A DNA stretch of 64,000 nt from Lithodes maja (GCA_037953745.1 JBAKBP010007117.1:1-64000), one strand, 5' to 3'; shown: positions 11,527 through 21,596, counted from the first letter of the stretch. Numbers and translations are program-made. The notes: a model not told the origin generated them from the sequence alone.

Positions 11527-12760
11527 ACTGCCGAGTGTAAGGTGGCCATGGTGGACACTCTGCCAGTTGAGGGGGTGGACTTTTTGCTCGGGACTGACTT
11601 GGCAGGGGATGTAGTTTTCCCGTCTCCTATAGTCGTCGCTGAGGCTGCTTTTGTACCCCCTGGTGGTGTTTGTTTGCAAGAAGATAACATGGACTCTATC
11701 TACCCTGTTGGTGTAGTGACCCAATCAGTGGAACATTTGGCACAACAGGTGGATGATTTAGTGGATGCGGGGGCCGACAGCCATGAGTGCGGGCCATCCC
11801 ATGATGCTCTACTAGATGACACTGGTCCGGAGGCAACTGTGGGCTTGGTTGACCCCAGTGAGGCTACCGAGATTAGTAGAGGTGACCTAGTGCCGGACGA
11901 GGAGTCTGACATAGTGAAACCGACTCAACCTTCTGATATTTTTGAGAGGTCAGAGGTAACTGCCGTGATGGAGTTACCTAGTAACAAACTGAGCAAGTTG
12001 CAGCAAGAGGACCCCAGTCTGGGCCTCCTGTTTAAGAAGGTTGGTACGACTGGTGGGAAGAACGGTCAAGCAGAGAAATTTGTTGAAAAAGGGGCATTGT
12101 TGTATCGGCAGTGGAAGCCGGATACGAACTCAGGTTTGGGGGAGGAGCAGTTAGTGGTGCCTGCCCAGTTCAAGGAGGAGCTGGTTAGGCTAACGCAGGT
12201 GGCAGCACTGGCGGGTCATTAGTATGTGAGACTACTGATAGACTACATTCTCATTTTTGGTGGCCTAATATGCATGCATTGGTGGCTTCTTTTTGATGTG
12301 TCATATTGGTAAGGTAGTTGGAGAACCCCATCCAGGAATACCCGTGGCACCTTTGATCCCTACAACTGCAGTTGAACCGCCCTTGACTTGTGTCATAGTT
12401 GACATGGTTGGTCCCTTATTACCCACCAGTTCGGGAGAAAAATACTTGCACACTTTAATTGATACTACCACTAGATACCCGGAGGCTATCCCGGTTAGCA
12501 GCATGAACACGAAGATGAGAGACCCTTGTAACAAACAGGCTAAATCTAGGGTGTTCAAGGTGGGCGACGAGGCTTTGGCACGGTTGTCAGTTCAGGGTCG
12601 ACCCATGGCTGCTAAGTTTTGTGGTCAGTATCAGGACATTAAGCAGATTGGTGAGGTTAACTATGTAATAGATACGCCCAACCGTCGCATAGCCTCCCAA
12701 TGCTGCCGTAGTAAAATGCAACAGCCCTACCATAGACCGACTGCATCTGGCCGGGGCGCT
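11527..12760 (+). pseudogene. Element D protease end and integrase, deleted
   Basis: After the TAG, the protease motif GVDFLLGTDLAG continues, then an acidic linker. The integrase H2C2 domain begins but meets a TAG right after its second His (LAGH, about 12220), where C has Leu. It then shifts frame. The core resumes with CVIVDMVGPLLP (first catalytic Asp, about 12390-12410). A deletion after PEAIPVSSMN jumps to the C-terminal part (FKVGDEALARL ... FCGQYQDIKQI). The second Asp and the Glu are lost, so no active integrase is possible. Confidence 0.85.
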
Positions 12761-13049
12761 GAAGGCGGTGATGCTGCGCAGGCAGGTGTAGCCTCAAGGA
12801 ATGCGGGGGTGCGCATGTATGGTATCGGCGGGGAAGCCTTGGCACTTATGAACTGTGGGAGTGACTGCACAGGTGGTACAGATTGTCTCTCTCATGACCT
12901 GGCTGTATTAGGAACGGAGGTGGAGAAGGAGGGAGGCTATAGTTTAGAGGCTGCGGTCCCGGCTGGGTTGTGGAAGGGCAATGAGAATGTTGTTCTTCAA
13001 GATAAGTTACAACCTCTTGTTCCTAAGCGCCAAGAGGTGTTGTTTACTA

Positions 13050-13596
13050 GGCTGTGGCAGTACTTCCGCATGTTTGTTGATTCTCCAGGCCTGATGTCCG
13101 GGGTGGCACCCGACATAGAGGCTGGAGACAGTGCTAAGCTCAAGTTGGCTCCCTACCGTATAAATCCTGCTCGACAGCCTGTTTTAAACGCAGAGCTGGA
13201 CTACATGTTGGAGAAGGGTCTGAGGGATAAGGGATATCGTGAGTGGTCTTGGCCAGTGACTTTGCAACCTGAGTTGAGTGGCAAGATCCGTTTTTGTATT
13301 GATTGCAGTAGTGTTGGTGCATTATACCTGACAGACGCCTATCCATTACCCAGAGTTGACGACCCCATAGACCGCATCGGAGCTGCCTCGTTTATCACTA
13401 AGGTGGAAATAGTGAAAGGTTATTGGCAGGTCCCGTTGCCGGAGAGAGCGAAGAGAAGTGCCAGTCTTGTGATGGACTGGGCAGTTTATCAGTGTCAGGT
13501 GTTGTTTTGCTGCCAGAACACAGTATGGATGTGTGGCATGTTAAGGGCACTGATAATGTTCTAGCTGATTGTTTGTCACGGGAGGGTATGTTTTAA
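13050..13596 (+). pseudogene. Element D RT fragment fused to the RNase H tail
   Basis: RT N-terminal motifs follow the integrase: PVTLQPELSGKIRFCID, AYPLPRVDD and VEIVKGYWQVPLPERAK. The sequence then breaks near 13500, before the catalytic YLDD box. It resumes with the very end of RNase H (HVKGTDNVLADCLSRE, about 13530-13590) and a TAA at 13594. The joint removes the RT active site and the RNase H catalytic residues. This confirms the order IN-RT-RH in a second, distinct subfamily. Confidence 0.85.
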
Positions 13597-13877
13597 GGAG
13601 AACCCTCACCGCTCAGTCAGTGTTGGTGTTGCCTCCTACTTAGGGTTGATTAGCATGTTTACGTCTGGTGCTTGTTGGTTGCCGTATGTAGCCCAGCGTA
13701 GGGTCGTACAGTAGGAGTTGCTGTGTTTCAGTATAGAAGAAAATATTTAAATACAAAAATATGAAAACTATAAAAAATACTAAACAAAATGTAGTTGTGT
13801 ATGTCTTGTAGTGTTATTGAAGTATGAACAGTCTGTTGCTTCAAGATGCACCAACAGACTCCCCCTGGGTGTGAGGG
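13597..13877 (+). other. Element D 3' untranslated region and polypurine tract
   Basis: The segment between the pol stop and the 3' LTR is non-coding. It shares 'gcttgttggtt' and 'gtagcccagcgta...gtcgta' blocks with the corresponding region of element C (60345-60385), which supports common descent. The GTGAGGG stretch at 13871-13877, just before the LTR TG, is the likely polypurine tract for plus-strand priming. Confidence 0.65.
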
Positions 13878-15764
13878 TGTCACTCCTAAATTATTTGTAG
13901 CCTATATAATTTGTGAGTGAGTTATAGTTGCAAGGCCTGTTGTGGGGGGGGGGACCCTGTGTGAGGCTAGTAGCTAGCTAGCCCTTGTGGCTAGCAGGAC
14001 GGCGCCTGTAGTCTGTGTGGCCGGTTGGCTATTACTATAATTAATTAGTTTATTTAGCCTTTGTGCAATTATTTCGTCTATCATAAGTTTACACAATGTT
14101 GTCTTATGTTTTACTTGATTACTTTGTATTGTTAGTGAGAGCCCAGGCTGCCTAGTTAATTGTATGTTCTGGCAGTGCCTGGCGCTTCCCTTCCTCCCTC
14201 GTCTTGGCCGAGGGAACCAGAGCGAGTGCAACAGCTTCACTCCAGTCGTAGCTCTCGCTCTGTCAACATCTCTGTTTGGTGTTGGATAAGCTTGCTTCGT
14301 GTCTCCCCTTGAATACCGCATATTTCTTTTTGGTTCTTTATTTGATTGGAGCATAGCAGGGACTGGAGTCATATTGAGCATATAGTTTTGTTTTAACATC
14401 TTTAGTTTATTAGTAAATTCTGCATTCATTTCTTTGACAATCTAGAATATAAGTTTCTTTTTTACTCTTCCATGTTGTGTTCTATTATTCTGCCGCATTA
14501 TATTTATATGTGCATATTATTCCTGGTTGATGTCTCTAGTGGTTTGGAGATTGGCCTGTTTATCCAGCATTTGTTGAGCTCTGGAGGACCGAGGTTGTTG
14601 GGTGGTGAGGAGGCCTGTATACTGCCATAATAGGCTACCTTGTTTTTTCTTCCACCACACAGCATCCTCCAACTTGGGCCTTATTTAACCCTTTTAAGGG
14701 TGGCAGCTAATTTCCAACCTACTAGGATATCAACCCTTTAGCCTTGTTTAGTTGTTAGCAGCAATACATCTGGTGCAGTTAGGGACTAGGGGTGGAGCCT
14801 GTTACTAGGTGAGGTTGTCCCCATTGCACTCGATTGTATTGAGCTAACTCTAGATGATGTTGTAAGCGATAAGTCATTAAAGTTGTTTATCCCTTACAAC
14901 TCCACTGCCGTGCTGTGCTGAAGAGAGCCACTCAGTGTATTATTAGGACATTGGCTAGGGATAATAGGCTTGGCACAGAGGTTTATTGTACTGGACTTTC
15001 CATGGGTTTTTGCTTTGTATTGTTCTCAATTCCTAAGCAATTGGGCATGATACAGAGTGTTCTGTGATTCTAGTAGTGGTGTGGTTGGGTAATGTTGGTG
15101 GAGTATAGAATAACCTTAGAATTTCTCTTGCATACTAAACGCACTATGGAATAGACTCGGGGACAATAGATATGTTTGTGTCTCCTTGTTACTGCTTTAA
15201 TAAGCAAAGAGGAAGATAACCATTTTTCCTAGAGAACCGGCGTGTCTTGGTGTTTGAGTCAGATATTAACCCTCGTCTAGCGGGCCCTCTGTGGCCGTTT
15301 TGGGCCTTTTCAGGCCATTCTGACTGCTATATCAACCATCAGTATGAAAGGAACTGTATTGTGCCGAAAACTAGGTGGAAATCGCTACACATTGACGTAA
15401 CATACAGCTACGTAGCACTCGTGGAGCACTGACAGTGTTACCTCGAAGATGGAAGTTTAGCAGATTTTGCTACCTTGCTCACTTTTAGCGAACTATTGGT
15501 TACACTGTGATCCTCTCGCGCGGTGGGGGAACTGGAGTTAGTGTGGGCCGGGAGGCCACAGATATCGGACGTATGGATCATTACTATCCCACTCATTTTC
15601 ACTCGATTTCCACCCTTTTTTCACTCGTTTTTTGCCTGTTTTTTCAACTCGACTTATGTGGTGAGCCGCTCTTTAAGGGTTAAGAGCGTGTCTGTTTGCC
15701 GGGTAGTACGGTGCTGTGGGCTAGGTTATTAGAGCATCTGGTTGCCCCGGCTCCCCTCGCAACA
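13878..15764 (+). repeat. Element D 3' LTR (with MITE insertion)
   Basis: It is the same sequence as the 5' LTR with scattered substitutions, starting TGTCACTCCTAAATT and ending CTCGCAACA. It is 1,887 bp long because of a 410 bp TTAA MITE at 15270-15679. Excluding that insert and one TTAA, the length agrees with the 5' LTR. Confidence 0.9.
15270..15679. mobile_element. TTAA MITE in the element D 3' LTR
   Basis: A 410 bp insert has TTAA at 15266-15269 and 15680-15683. The left end is CCCTCGTCTAGCGGGCC. The right end read on the other strand is CCCTTAAAGAGCGGCTCAC. The 5' LTR of the same element has 'gatattaagagcgtgtc' at 10034-10050, which is the unoccupied site. The MITE therefore arrived after D integrated. 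There is no coding capacity. It is consistent with piggyBac-type mobilisation. Confidence 0.9.
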
Positions 15765-15779
15765 GTGCCGTCTACTCCG

Positions 15780-15968
15780 GTTCCATGTCATCTCAACCAG
15801 TAGACCATTTCAACCAGTAGCTCTCAACCAGTGCCAAATTAACCCAGACTAACCAAACCAGTGCCAAAATATAGTACTAACCTAACCTAACCTAACCTAA
15901 CCGTATTGGTTGATTTGGTACTGGTCGAGAGCTACTGGTTGAAATGGTCTACTGGTTGAGTTGACCGG
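15780..15968. mobile_element. Palindromic MITE, copy P1
   Basis: A roughly 190 bp near-perfect inverted repeat has arms built from 'tcaaccagtagaccatttcaa' and 'gagctactggttgaaatgg'. The loop region contains about four CCTAA units at 15879-15902. Flanks 'tctactcc' and 'tctgctcc' resemble an 8-9 bp target duplication within LINE-1f. Copies P2 (27001) and P3 (43181) share the structure. Confidence 0.85.
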
Positions 15969-16137
15969 TCACCATCTGCTCCGTATATTCTCAGAACCGG
16001 TACTTTCCACATACCTTCTCTATCAATTCTGCCATAGGCCTTCTCCAAGTCCATAAATGCAGCATACAACTTTTGTCGCTTCTCCAGATATTTCTCCACA
16101 ACACATTTCAGGCAAAAAACTGAGCTACGCATCCTCT
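15969..16137 (-). pseudogene. LINE-1f fragment: RT motif A region
   Basis: This is the minus-strand continuation of the LINE split by D and P1. It reads CVVEKYLEKRQKLYAAFMDL and EKAYGRID, the RT finger-to-motif A segment with its catalytic-site Asp. The same stretch occurs at 22.8 and 26.5 kb. It ends at 16137, where a different LINE was inserted. Its next bases ('tcttcccttcctaagatga') resume at about 17050. Confidence 0.8.
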
Positions 16138-17052
16138 TATTATTATTATTATTATATGAGATGCCGAAGTCTCCAACCAGGGTGCAGAAACACCATCAAG
16201 ATGAATCCACACAAAACACCCGGAGGCACTGGAGAGAGACTACGGCAACTTAGGAAAAAATAAAAACATATACTGTATACTGTACATATACACATATTAA
16301 ACACAGATAACATATTATGCAGTGGAGGATATCAAGTATAAATATAATACAATAAAATAGAATAAAATAAGTTTAAAAATTAGAATTAATGCTGAAAAAA
16401 CCATTAACTCTAGACTTAAAAATGGAGATATGAGCTGAATTGACTAGCTCATTTGGCAACTTATTCCACAAGGCAACCATGGCCGGCACAAAACACCGTG
16501 GAAACTGTGTAGTAGAAAAATTAACACGGCTCATGGCAAGATCATTAAGATTGCTTGTGAATCTAGATGCACGAGCCCGGACATAGGGCCCAGGCAGAAC
16601 CCCATGTAAGTGATGCTGAGGGTTGTTAAAAAATTTAAATAAAAGACTAAGGGCACCAACTTTACATCGATGACACAGATCCTGAGACAAATGAGGTAGA
16701 ATAAAACTGATGGAATTTAGCGACCTGTCAAGCAACTTGAGATGGCAGTCAGCTGCTGACAACCAGACAGGTGAGCAGTACTCGAAATGTGGCAAAGTAA
16801 AAGCATAAAAAGACTTGATAACTGTGGTGTCACAAGCAAATGTTTTATAAACCTTGCGAAGCAGACCAATTTTTTGGGAAATGGAAGAGGAGAAAGAACG
16901 AATATGCTTTTCAAAAGTAAGTTTGGGATGAAGAGTAACGCCTAACAAACGCAGAGTATCCACATTCTCAATTTGCTCGCCAGAAACTTGTAAATAAGGA
17001 TGGGGAGGATCCAAGGTACGAGATCTGCTGATGATAATGGAGGGTGTTTTCT
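16138..17052 (-). mobile_element. 5'-truncated Jockey/CR1-type LINE inserted in LINE-1f
   Basis: A minus-strand insert of about 0.9 kb has a (TAA)n tail at 16138-16157, a non-coding 3' region and the C-terminal part of an RT protein. It interrupts the LINE-1f/satellite junction exactly: 'cgcatcctctt' at 16127-16137 and 'tcttcccttcc' at about 17050 are contiguous in the uninterrupted copy at 26.6 kb. A short 'tctt' is the only visible target repeat. Confidence 0.8.
16373..17014 (-). pseudogene. RT C-terminal (thumb and tail) fragment of a Jockey/CR1-type LINE
   Basis: About 213 codons are open on the minus strand. Features typical of the post-palm region of Jockey/CR1-clade RTs are VDTLRLLGVTLHPKLTFEKH, the LPHFEYCSPVWLSAADCHLK segment (aligning with the common 'LEYCSPVW' motif) and the terminal WNKLPNELVNS...FKSRVNGF. 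The catalytic palm and endonuclease are missing, so this is a 5'-truncated insertion, as is usual for LINEs. The exact clade cannot be set without alignment. Confidence 0.8.
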
Positions 17053-17480
17053 TCCCTTCCTAAGATGACTACAGGTATGCTAACCGTTTCCCCAGCAATA
17101 TTGACTGAAAATGCCCAAATATATTGCATGTCCTCTTCAGATTTATCTAAAATATGTAAAATTACACCAAATACCAACTGTACAGTAGCACTGAAATCAA
17201 TAAAACACACTAAGAGGATAAATAAATGGAAAACATACTCCAAAAGATTAATATGGTAACCCTTTACCCAGCAATACTGACTGAAAATGCCCAAATATAT
17301 TGCATGTCCTCTTCAGATTTATCTAAAATATGTAAAATTACACCAAATACCAACTACAGTAGCACTGAAATCAATAAAACACACTAACAGGATATTTAAA
17401 TGGAAAACATACTCCAAAAGATTAATATGGTAACCCTTTACCCAGCAATACTGACTGAAAATGTCTAAATAGATTGCATG
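17053..17480. repeat. ~175 bp satellite attached to LINE-1f, about 2.4 units
   Basis: Tandem units each contain 'cagcaatactgactgaaaatg', 'cttcagatttatctaaaatatg' and 'aaattacaccaaataccaact'. The 'gcaata(c/t)tgactg' landmark recurs at about 17095, 17268 and 17446, a period of 173-178 bp. Related arrays are at 21597-21690, 22906-23262 and 26629-27000. Each is joined to LINE-1f at the same point, so array and LINE behave as one composite unit. Confidence 0.85.
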
Positions 17481-17489
17481 TGCTCTTCA

Positions 17490-17610
17490 GATTTATACAT
17501 AGGGCCTACATACATACATACATACATACATAACATTTTAAGACTGAGTGCTCCACACAGATGTGCAGTTTCAGTCTCTTGTTCTAATGGCGGCATTCCA
17601 GGCAACCCTA
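17490..17610 (-). pseudogene. LINE-2f 3' end (left part, split by piggyBac)
   Basis: This matches 24590-24685. The sequence from 'acattttaagactgagtg' to 'ggcattccaggcaaccctattaa' is the downstream end of LINE-2f, which lies on the minus strand. The remainder of the same copy lies at 21339-21596, beyond the piggyBac element. A short (CATA)n run at 17509-17532 marks the outer boundary. Confidence 0.8.
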
Positions 17611-18059
17611 TTAACCCTTCCAACCCGGGCTGCCTTACAAAAGGACGGAGCTCGTATCCGGGCGATCTGGCTGAAAAACAACAAAAGTAAACTAAGACTA
17701 ATCTCGCTTAATATACTACCTACATTAATGAAATATATGTCAAAATGTGCGCCTTACCTTGCCGCGTAGAATGGTGTTGAGTAGAGCTCTCTAGCTCAAC
17801 AGCTTCCGGAGTTATGGTGATGGAAGTGGAGGTAACTTTTGCCGCGTATTTACCTCGGCGCGTCCGAACACTCAACCGCGGCCCCCGGCTACGACGCCTA
17901 GTTGCACTCGTCGCTCCTCCCACAATTATGCCGGGAAGCGATTTGATAGTGTTTTATTGTTTATTATGCCATTTATTATAGTTATTATGTTATTTTCACT
18001 CAATAAAGTTATTTTAATGAAGTTATTTGTGTCTCTGTCACGTATTACTTAGTTTTATT

Positions 18060-18470
18060 ATTAGTATTATGATTATAGTGTCACTTTCACTGGACTTTGA
18101 TAATTGATAGTGTCATTTTCACTTTTATGTATTGTTAGGTAAGCTAATAATATATAATTTGTATAGTGTCACTTTCACTTGTTCATATTGTTATGAAGGC
18201 ACTTATTATTACTTATGTGTGTCTCTTTCACTTATACTTAGTTTTATTATTATTATAGTGTCACTTTCACTGGACTAGGCTTATTGATAGTGTCATTTTC
18301 ACTTATTTATTTTTAGAAATATATATTTTAGTGTCACTTTCACTTGTTCATATTGTTATTGAAGGCACTTATTATTACTTATGTGTGTCCTTTTCACTTA
18401 TACTTAGTTATATTTGTATTCTTAGACTACATTTGAGTGTCACTTTCACTGTTGTCACTTCCACTTCAAA
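18060..18470. repeat. Subterminal repeats of the piggyBac element
   Basis: The motif 'tagtgtcactttcact(g/t)' and close variants recur at least eight times (about 18079, 18108, 18166, 18218, 18258, 18287, 18331, 18436) downstream of the transposase stop. Some copies are spaced roughly 90-180 bp apart in a larger duplicated block (18030-18200 and 18200-18400). Clustered subterminal motifs are where transposases often bind. That role is inference. Confidence 0.7.
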
Positions 18471-19880
18471 AGTTTATTAGAGTGTGGAAGTCGTTGAAGC
18501 AGGTGCCAGCACACAGTCCCACTTGACACTCGAGGCATTCCCAAGTGGTTTTTGTGGCTTTGCGGGGTCTTCTTGTTGTGTGGCTGCACACATGGCACCT
18601 CTTCTGTATTCTGGATCTAGTATTAGGACCCTGGAAAGGAAGGGCATTGAGGTGGTGCTTCCTGAAAAATTCAGCACACCCCGTTCTGTCCAGCTGACCT
18701 GGTCCTTGTAGTGGCCTCCCTGGTGTACGCGCATGTTTAGCCAGGAGCTCAAGTATCACCTGTTTGTGGAACTTCCGTAGGGACTTGTACTTCTTGGCTC
18801 CTGGAGTCCTCAGACGGTAGATGTTGTAGGCATTGAGGACCGACATATCTACCGTATGTAGGATAAACGTCTTGTACCACCTGCAAGATGTTCGCAGGCA
18901 GTCGATGAAGCCCATCTGCATGTCGGAATTGTCGATGAGGCGCATGTTGATGTTGTAGTCCAGGACAGCAGCTGGTTTCTGGATGGGGTTCTTCGTTCTT
19001 CGGTCCACCTTCCCTGTGGCGACCATCTTGGCTTTGTGGCATGTGGTGAGCAGGTTGACCTTCCACTGGTCATGCCAGTGGATGGAGAGGATGGGGCCAC
19101 TCTTTTTGTGGAAGATGTCCGTCTTCTTCGTCTTGGTTGGGTAGCCTGTCATGCCCTTCCTCTTGGCCTTGACTGTGCCGACAGTTCCGGTCTTGCGGTC
19201 ATGGAGGTACTTGGTCAGGATAGGCGACGTGTAGTAGTAATCAGTGTAGAGGATGTGGTTTTTATGGAAGTGCCTCTCCATCATCTTCTTTACTACAGCG
19301 CCGCCAAAACCAATGAGGGGGTCAGTCTGAATTTCGCCACTACTGCCGCTGTAGACCACAAAGTCCAGCACATACCCCGGCAAACAGTCGCAGAGGATGA
19401 AGAGCTTGATGCCGAAGCGGTGTCTCTTGGACGGAATATACTGTCGGAAGTGCAGCCTACCACGGAACAGGACCAGAGACTCGTCGAGGCACATCTTCTG
19501 GAAAGGAATCAGGTAGGTGGTGAACCGATGACGTATCATGTCATACAGCTTCCTGATCTTCCATAATGAGTCGGGAAGGTGAACTGCCATGTTGTTTGTC
19601 AGGTGGAGATAGGAGAGGATGTCGAAGTACCTGTCCCTGGACATGTACTTGCCAAATGCTGGAGTCGTTATGAGGTCGCCAGTGATCCAGTAGTCGGCCA
19701 GAACGTGCTTCCTTATATGTGTCATCAGCATTGTGAGTGCCAAGAACATATATAGTTCTGCCACAGTGACAGCTCTCCATGCCACCATCTTGGCACTGGT
19801 CTTCTTCCCAAGAAAGTTGGCACAGATAAGCATGGTGGTTATGTGTCTCTTCGACGAGGTATTCCATGACTTCATTGTCA
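18466..19880 (-). pseudogene. piggyBac (PGBD-type) transposase, catalytic and C-terminal part
   Basis: This is the DDE transposase that would cut and paste the element at TTAA. The long frame runs 20139-18466. Homologous sequence starts near 19880; upstream residues in this frame are out-of-frame translation. Visible are WRAVTVAELYMFLALTMLM, then the three catalytic aspartates in MCLDESLVLFRGR (gac at 19483-19485), YTDYYYTSPIL (19240-19242) and WHDQWKVNLLTT (19069-19071). At the C-terminus a Cys-rich zinc-binding tail CHVC...C..C...C ends at the stop near 18466. Between 19870 and 19780 the likely true sequence (EVMEYLVEETHNHHAYL) is in another frame, so at least one indel disrupts it. Confidence 0.9.
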
Positions 19881-19954
19881 TAGAAGCCTCAGAAAAGTTC
19901 ACTGGGGGTAGCATCTGGGCCACAGGGATATGCTGGTGACACCCTGGAACCCAT

Positions 19955-21156
19955 CTATACCTCGTCAAAGGCAGGACAATCTGGATCAAAATCTGCCCCA
20001 TCTGTCCACACAAACAGGTCGGATGCTCGAGCACGTGCAGCTGCAGCAGGCACATGCCCTTGGCCATGCGGACGCCCTGCACGCCCACGCCCACGCCCAC
20101 GCCCAGGGGCATCGGCGTCGGCAAGCTGACCACGTCCACGACCTCGCCCTCTAACTCGTCTTGTCGGGACTTCCTCTTCCTCTTCCTCCTCCTCCTCCTC
20201 CTCCTCCTCAGGCGACGTCAGGTCATCTGGGGCAATGTTGGGGTCGTCAGCATCCTCTTCAGGAGACAATCCGGGTGAAAAAGTGCCCGGGCGTCGTTGG
20301 CATGGGGCGCGGGAGGGTGCGGGAGGTTCAACAATGGGAGCCTCAGCCTCGGGAGTTGGGCTCCTTTTGCAGCGAGCCGAGGGCTTCTCCGCAGCAAATA
20401 ATGCTCTATGATGCGGGGCCCGTGGTGGCACACTGTGGAAGGACAATGCCGCCCCACTAGTACCAATTGTAGAGGCCCTATGCACATCCTGAGGGCGAGA
20501 TGAAGCCGAGGGCTGTGGGTGACCCACGCGGCGTCCCGGGTCAAGGAGTCGGGACAAAGGAATGCGGGTGGTTGCTAGCCCAGGGTCGGCGTCAATATCA
20601 CTATCTTCGCCTTCCCTAGCTTTTTCTGCTGCCCTGCGTGCTTTCTTGGCTGCACTTTTCACTAAAGATTGTTTGTAAAAGTATTTGCCCACTTTCAAGG
20701 GCGTACGGGCAGGCAAAGGGGAAAGTCCTGGGCTAGGGCTAGGCCTAGGCTGACCTAGCAAAGATGGCGAGGGGGTAGGCCTAGGTTCTAGCACACTTGG
20801 AAGTTCAATAGCACCTTCCTGAAAACTTCCACATCAGGATCATCACTACTGTCTTCCCCCTCAAATAAATCCACATTGTCGTCGTCTCCAAAACCAACGA
20901 AATCGTCATCTTCGCTTGCACTAGTAAATTGGTCTTTGTCCACCAAGCTTTCGCCACTGCTCTCTTCAATGGCAAAAAGTTCTCGCTGTATAGCACTATC
21001 ACTCAACAAACGTTTCACTTTCTTTCGTTGAGCTTTCTTCTCGGTTGCAACAGGCGTCGAAGTTGCGAGCGGGGTAGCAGTGGGGCGCGCGGGAGGTTGC
21101 ACAGAATCGGACGCGTCGGAATCCATGATTTCACTATAACTCGCCATGGCGGGCAC
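19955..21156 (-). pseudogene. piggyBac transposase N-terminal region, frameshifted
   Basis: Two overlapping minus-strand frames continue each other. 21156-20788 begins MPAMASYSEIMDSDASDS and is Ser/Asp/Glu-rich (SASEDDDFVGFGDDDN). 20794-19955 is Pro-rich and contains a 14-residue Glu run (about 20180-20220), an RGRGRGRG basic tract and a final FVWTDGADFDPDC. Acidic, disordered N-termini before the DDE domain are normal for PGBD transposases. The frames are offset from each other and from the catalytic frame, so there are at least two indels, or unrecognised short introns. GC content is clearly higher than in neighbouring LINE sequence. Confidence 0.75.
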
Positions 21157-21338
21157 GTAGGAACTGATAACGGTAGTAGTTGAGGCTTGGTGGCGCTGCG
21201 ATCGCCCCTACAAAATAAATTTTGGCCGCGCGCTTTTCAAAGCACGCTTTCAAGCATAGGGATTTTAAAAGGACACCCGGGTACCGGCCCATGTGCCGCG
21301 CCATCCTTTTAAAAGGACACCTGGGCTGGAAGGGTTAA

Positions 21339-21596
21339 GGGATGCTTCACTTGTCAAGCTTTTGGATTGGAGATCGGCACGTATAGTCCAATCCCAGGTC
21401 TTCCTCGGTCCACCCCTTGGTGCAGGTCCCTCCACAATCGCAGACCTGCATCTTTTCACCCAATTTTGTTCATCCATTCTCTCCACATGTCCATACCATC
21501 ACAGTTTACTTGTACGTATCTCCTCGCTAATGCTCTTTATACCTAAACATCTCCTCAGCTCATCATTTGTTATTCTGTTGACATCCTCTATCTGTA
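21339..21596 (-). pseudogene. LINE-2f 3' end (right part)
   Basis: This continues 17490-17610 after the piggyBac element. On the minus strand it encodes the C-terminal ERMDEQNWVKRCRSAIVEG and PRGGPRKTWDWTIRADL of LINE-2f, matching 24690-24990. It is truncated at about 21596 within 'gttgacatcctcta' and followed by the 175 bp satellite. Confidence 0.85.

Larger units (their letters stand above)
8644..15764 (+). mobile_element. LTR retrotransposon D (Gmr1-like, internally deleted)
   Basis: Two long LTRs (8644-10122 and 13878-15764) begin TGTCACTCC and end in CGCAACA. They flank a 3.75 kb interior with remnants of gag, protease, integrase, RT and RNase H in that order. Integrase precedes RT as in A-C. 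The interior is about 2 kb shorter than that of C and lacks the integrase second Asp and Glu, the RT catalytic box and most of RNase H. The LTRs differ at only scattered positions apart from a MITE in the 3' LTR. The element sits inside LINE-1f. I see no clean target-site duplication. Confidence 0.9.
17615..21334 (-). mobile_element. piggyBac element, 3.7 kb, full-length ends, damaged transposase
   Basis: It is flanked by TTAA at 17611-17614 and 21335-21338. The inverted termini are CCCTTCCAACCCGGGC (left) and, on the other strand from the right, CCCTTCCAGCCCAGGTG. The interior encodes a PGBD-type transposase on the minus strand. Direct repeats of 'agtgtcactttcact' lie in the left subterminal region (18070-18450). 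A duplicated 'ttttaaaaggacacc(c/t)ggg' lies at 21263-21330 near the right end. The empty site is preserved in LINE-2f at about 24680-24692. Frameshifts in the N-terminal coding part mean it is probably not autonomous now. Confidence 0.93.

Noticed and set aside
8639..15769. 5-bp target duplication around element D
   Set aside because: The flanks 'ttcag' and 'gtgcc' do not match, although LINE-1f continues on both sides.
19036..19566. 176-codon plus-strand frame opposite the piggyBac transposase
   Set aside because: It is antisense to a region with clear DDE transposase motifs and has no motif of its own.
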